Below, in pieces: positions 61,019-64,000 of a stretch of DNA of 64,000 bases (positions are counted from its first letter, which is position 1; the number at the start of each line of letters is the position of its first letter). This stretch comes from JAHIKV01 sp965195225. Lineage in GTDB: Bacteria; Planctomycetota; Planctomycetia; Pirellulales; Thermoguttaceae. The DNA is taken from the NCBI GenBank assembly GCA_965195225.1, contig CBDAFL010000161.1:1-64000 (forward strand), written 5' to 3'. The translations under genes and the position numbers were made by a program. The notes below the pieces were generated by a model, which did not search any database, had not been told where the DNA came from, and saw only the letters and a program-made list of their open reading frames with translations.

Positions 61019-61120
61019 GAGGTCGGAGATCAGGGATCAGAGGTCAGACAAGATATGAATCTCGATCCATTATCCGCGCCCTGGTCCCTTGCCTCCGATC
61101 CCTGATCCCAGACCTCCGAC
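61019..61120 (+). repeat. Facing heptamer arrays between tadC and the zinc-ribbon gene
   Basis: Left units GGTCGGA, GATCAGG, GATCAGA, GGTCAGA (61021-61048); right units TCCCTTG, CCTCCGA, TCCCTGA, TCCCAGA, CCTCCGA (61085-61119), one base, ATG. The two sides are reverse complements, so a long stem with a 36-base loop can form, ending next to the start codon. Confidence 0.9.
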
Positions 61121-61867
61121 ATGTCCATCAAACTCGACTGTCCCCGTTGCAAGACGCTCCTGCAAGTGCCCAACAAGTTGGCCGGCGGGTACGTGAATTG
61201 TCCGCACTGCAAGGGGCGGGTGTGGGTCTCCAAGGACGCGGCGGCCGAGAAGACGCCGACCGCGCCGCTGGCCGATCCGCCGTTGAAAAAAGAACCGGTG
61301 CCGATCGAGCCACCACCGCCCGCGCCGGCGAAGTCCGATCCGCCGCAGCCCCCCGCTCCGCGCAAGAAGGTTGCCCGATTCATCTCGGCCGAGACCGCCG
61401 ACTCGACGTTGCGGCCGGCCGCCGACGGGAAACTGCCCGAGTTGCAGCTCGACGAGGGCGCGGTCCGGCAGAAGCCGCAAGAAAAATCATCGTCGATGAA
61501 TCCCCTGGTGCTGCTCGGCGTTTTGAGCGTCAGCGTGGTCCTTTCGATCGTGCTGGCGATGATCGACCTGGGGTCGCCGGCGGCCCCGCGAAGCGAGCGG
61601 AAAGAGCAGATGCGGTATCTAATCGAAAGGGATTTCTTCGGTTCCGGAAACATCGACAACAGGGCGCTGAAGTCGTATCAGATATTGTTGCGCGAGGCAC
61701 AACGGGCGTATACCCGTGGCGATTACAAAACCGAGCGCAAAAACTACCGCCGCGTGCTGGAGATGCTTCGCGCCGAGCGCGGAGCGGACCGGAAGGGATT
61801 GACGGGCAGCCGCCGGCGCGATAAGAAATTGGAGGAGGCGATATCGGTGCTGTTGAGCGGGGGATAG
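61121..61867 (+). CDS. Zinc-ribbon single-TM protein
   Basis: 248 residues. N-terminal zinc ribbon (CPRCKTLLQVPNKLAGGYVN, CPHC: two CxxC pairs), a Pro-rich disordered linker (residues about 45-125), a membrane helix (NPLVLLGVLSVSVVLSIVLA) and a C-terminal helical domain (LREAQRAYTRGDYKTERKNY). This layout is common in planctomycete proteins next to Ser/Thr kinases. Function unknown; lies between the pilus genes and the kinase. No Shine-Dalgarno precedes the ATG. Confidence 0.8.
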   Translation: MSIKLDCPRCKTLLQVPNKLAGGYVNCPHCKGRVWVSKDAAAEKTPTAPLADPPLKKEPVPIEPPPPAPAKSDPPQPPAPRKKVARFISAETADSTLRPAADGKLPELQLDEGAVRQKPQEKSSSMNPLVLLGVLSVSVVLSIVLAMIDLGSPAAPRSERKEQMRYLIERDFFGSGNIDNRALKSYQILLREAQRAYTRGDYKTERKNYRRVLEMLRAERGADRKGLTGSRRRDKKLEEAISVLLSGG

Positions 61868-61883
61868 TGGGTAGTGGGTCGTG
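61863..61883 (+). repeat. Short heptamer array
   Basis: GATAGTG, GGTAGTG, GGTCGTG, overlapping the stop codon of the zinc-ribbon gene. Confidence 0.7.
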
Positions 61884-61890
61884 AATTCTT

Positions 61891-61948
61891 GTAGGGTGCG
61901 TGAAACGCACCACAACCGGTAGCGCATGGTGCGTTTTACGCACCCTAC
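61891..61948. repeat. REPIN-like palindrome, GTAGGGTGCG type
   Basis: GTAGGGTGCGTGAAACGCAC and GTGCGTTTTACGCACCCTAC. Second copy of 9046-9103. Its last bases abut the GGAGG ribosome binding site of the kinase gene. Confidence 0.8.
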
Positions 61949-61961
61949 GGAGGAAAACGCA

Positions 61962-64000
61962 ATGGACGGCGCCTCGCGTTATGAAATCGTCGATACTATC
62001 GCCCGGGGCGATTTTGCGGTGGTGTATCGTGCCCGCGACCGCGAGTTGGGCCGAGAAGTAGCCATCAAGCAAATTCACCAGCAGTTCCTTGCCGACGGCC
62101 GCCAATTGACCCGCTACTGGCAGGAAGCTCAATTGTTGGCCTCGCTGCAACATCCGAACATTTTGACGATCTACGACATCGTCCGGTCCAAGGGGTGGCT
62201 GATCCTGGAGCTGATGCACGGCAGCCTGCAACCGGCCACGCGGAGCGAGGGGGTCGATCTCGACTTCCTGCGGATCGCGTTGGCCGATTGCCTCGGCGCG
62301 CTGGAGTTTCTTCACGCCAACGGCGTCATTCACGGCGACATCAAGCCGAGCAACATGCTGGTCGACGCCCAAGGCCGGGTGAAGCTGGGCGATTTCGGAC
62401 TGGCCCGACGCGCCAGCAACGAGGAGGGGAGTCTGCTCAAGGGGACGACCAAGTACATGGCCCCCGAGTTGGTCTCCGACCAGTTCGGCGCGGCCGGCCC
62501 GGCCAGCGACCTCTATTCACTGGGGTTCTCGGCCTACGAGTTGATGTGCGGGTCGAAATTCGAGACTTTGTTTCCGGGTCTGAGCAGTTTCGGGCGCGAT
62601 CGGCAGATCGCCTGGATGATGTGGCACGCCGCCGCGGACCGCAATCTGCCGCCGATCGGCCGTGTGCTCGAAGGCGTGCCGCCGGACCTTACCCGAACGA
62701 TCGAACATCTGGTGGTCAAGGACCAATCGAAGCGGTGCAAGTCGGCCAAAGAGGCCCTTTGGGAACTGCGGGTCGATCCGTTGCAGGTCTCCGTGGGGCC
62801 GAACAAAGTTGACGCGGCGGCCGAGGCCGCTCGGGAGGCGGCCGGAAAAAAGAAACGTCGCATGCGTTTCGCCGCAGTGGCGGCATTGGCGTTTTCGGTG
62901 GTGCTGAGCGTGCTCATGCTTCTGCCCGAGAAGCCGAAGCCGGCCTTGCCCGGTCCACCCGCTCCGACGCGCGGAGTGGTGACCAACGTCTACACGGACG
63001 AGTGGCGGCTGGCAATCACCCAGGCGGACGACGGCGTGGCCAAGGAGATTTCGCTCAACCGCTACGACCGCATCTTCATCAACGACAAGTCGCGTCTATT
63101 GCGCGATCTGAGGCCGCAAGACCGGATCGTGATTTCGCACGTGCTCGACGAGTCGGGACGCAGGATCACCGAAATCCACGCCTTCCGCCCCGAGATCGGC
63201 CGCGGCCGGATCAAAACCATGGATGCCGACCGGCGGCGGATCACGTTGGCCTTCGACGAAGGCGACGGCCGAACGGGCGAGTTGGAAGTCGCCGTGCCGG
63301 ACGATCTGATAATCACGTTCAATGGGCTGAATCAGATCGACGGCCGGCCCGTCGCGCTGGCCGATCTGCTACCCGACGATCGGGTCGCGGTCCATCACAT
63401 CGGCCGCGAAACGGGGCGCGAGGCGACCGAGTTGTCGGTCGAGCGGGTGGTCACGATCGACGGCGTGATCCGCGATATCGACGCGGACAACGGACAAATG
63501 ACCATCTCGGTCGGTCCCGACGACGATCCGCGATTGCTAACGCTTCCGTTCGCGCCGAAATGTGAGATCACGATCAACGACCGCCGCTTCATCAACGCAA
63601 AACTGCTCGAGCCGGCCGATCTTCGCCCCGGCGACGTGGTCGGCGTTGCCCACGACACCCATGCCGTCCGTGTCGGCGCATATCGCGTTTTGGGACAGGA
63701 GGGTGTGATTAGGGCGGTGCATTACGACGCCAAAACGATCGACGTGGTCGGCGAAGGTGGCAAACCGACGACATATTTCATCGACCCTAAGTGCAAAATC
63801 ACCCTCGGCGGCGACGCGATAAAACTGAGCGACTTGCGCAAAGGCGACGTGGTCGAGGTGGCCCACGATTCGCCCGAGGCGAGTCGGCCCGAGGCGATTT
63901 CGGTCTCCGCCCGACGCCTCTCCGACCGATCGCGTTGGGCGCTGCTGATCGCCAACGAGAACTTCGAGGACCGCTCGCTGAGCCAGCCTGAACACGCTGC
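61962..64000 (+). CDS. Ser/Thr protein kinase with C-terminal caspase-like domain, cut by the window end
   Basis: At least 679 residues; the frame is open to the window edge. ATG 61962 follows GGAGG. Kinase domain 1-265: glycine loop ARGDFAVVY (second Gly replaced), Lys36 (VAIK), Glu54, catalytic Asp126 in HGDIKPSN (Gly replaces Arg of HRD), Asp144 in DFG, APE at 167-169. A basic segment and one membrane helix follow (about 301-321), then four beta-rich repeats of 75-85 residues with L.DLRPGD.V endings, resembling DUF5666. From about residue 657, RWALLIANENFEDRSLS matches the first strand of caspase-like C14 peptidases; the catalytic His and Cys would lie beyond the window. The HGD in place of HRD often marks kinases not activated by loop phosphorylation. 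Confidence 0.88.
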   Translation, partial: MDGASRYEIVDTIARGDFAVVYRARDRELGREVAIKQIHQQFLADGRQLTRYWQEAQLLASLQHPNILTIYDIVRSKGWLILELMHGSLQPATRSEGVDLDFLRIALADCLGALEFLHANGVIHGDIKPSNMLVDAQGRVKLGDFGLARRASNEEGSLLKGTTKYMAPELVSDQFGAAGPASDLYSLGFSAYELMCGSKFETLFPGLSSFGRDRQIAWMMWHAAADRNLPPIGRVLEGVPPDLTRTIEHLVVKDQSKRCKSAKEALWELRVDPLQVSVGPNKVDAAAEAAREAAGKKKRRMRFAAVAALAFSVVLSVLMLLPEKPKPALPGPPAPTRGVVTNVYTDEWRLAITQADDGVAKEISLNRYDRIFINDKSRLLRDLRPQDRIVISHVLDESGRRITEIHAFRPEIGRGRIKTMDADRRRITLAFDEGDGRTGELEVAVPDDLIITFNGLNQIDGRPVALADLLPDDRVAVHHIGRETGREATELSVERVVTIDGVIRDIDADNGQMTISVGPDDDPRLLTLPFAPKCEITINDRRFINAKLLEPADLRPGDVVGVAHDTHAVRVGAYRVLGQEGVIRAVHYDAKTIDVVGEGGKPTTYFIDPKCKITLGGDAIKLSDLRKGDVVEVAHDSPEASRPEAISVSARRLSDRSRWALLIANENFEDRSLSQPEHA

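Overview
The window looks like chromosome of a GC-rich, heterotrophic planctomycete (Planctomycetota, Pirellulales-like). This rests on a PEP-CTERM protein, a DUF11 repeat lipoprotein, an HTH-plus-receiver regulator, a Tad pilus locus ending in a zinc-ribbon protein and a membrane Ser/Thr kinase, and very many intergenic palindromes. The assignment is inferred from gene style; no rRNA or tRNA gene was found here. Group 3c hydrogenase genes point to an anaerobic or fermentative life, and a bacteriohemerythrin to contact with some oxygen.

Layout. 0.3-6.5 kb: PEP-CTERM protein, pabB-pabA (folate), then leftward pdxJ-dapA-glycosyltransferase. 6.5-14.3 kb: small lipoprotein, HTH-receiver regulator with a histidine kinase, large DUF11 lipoprotein, bacteriohemerythrin, an alkyltransferase-endonuclease V fusion, and an MNT-HEPN protein flanked by a 107-bp direct repeat. 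14.4-23.4 kb: GH38-like secreted protein, orphan antitoxin-like gene, aldo/keto reductase, L-fucose isomerase, MscS-type membrane protein and prs. 23.6-26.9 kb: argB-argD-argF. 27.3-35.4 kb: hdrC-hdrB-hdrA, a zinc methyltransferase-like UroD-family gene, and mvhD-mvhG-mvhA, a complete electron-bifurcating hydrogenase/heterodisulfide-reductase-type set. 35.4-41.5 kb: two response regulators (one with a PP2C phosphatase) and a PAS kinase, parvulin, peroxiredoxin, RluA-type pseudouridine synthase. 41.8-48 kb: SppA, a Phd-PIN toxin-antitoxin pair with a readable operator, argC, a Gly/Pro/Arg-rich secreted protein, a sulfotransferase-like protein. 48.1-64 kb: a sensor kinase and a long Tad/Flp pilus operon with two different CpaF ATPases, ending in a truncated Ser/Thr kinase whose C-terminus begins a caspase-like domain.

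The most unusual feature is the DNA between genes. At least thirteen junctions carry degenerate arrays of seven-base units; the unit differs from site to site but the period is always seven. Many arrays sit directly in front of start codons that lack a Shine-Dalgarno sequence, several are built as facing inverted arrays, and two run into the 3' ends of argB and argD and encode their C-terminal tails. A second class is a palindromic element with CATAAAGCCGC / GCGGCTTTATG ends, which lies in frame inside one Tad-locus protein and, more decayed, inside PabB, and elsewhere supplies an ATG. A third class is REP/REPIN-like palindromes opening with GTAGG and closing with CCTAC.

Starts were moved to internal ATG/GTG/TTG codons where a ribosome binding site, signal peptide or family length favoured them; such choices are stated in each entry.
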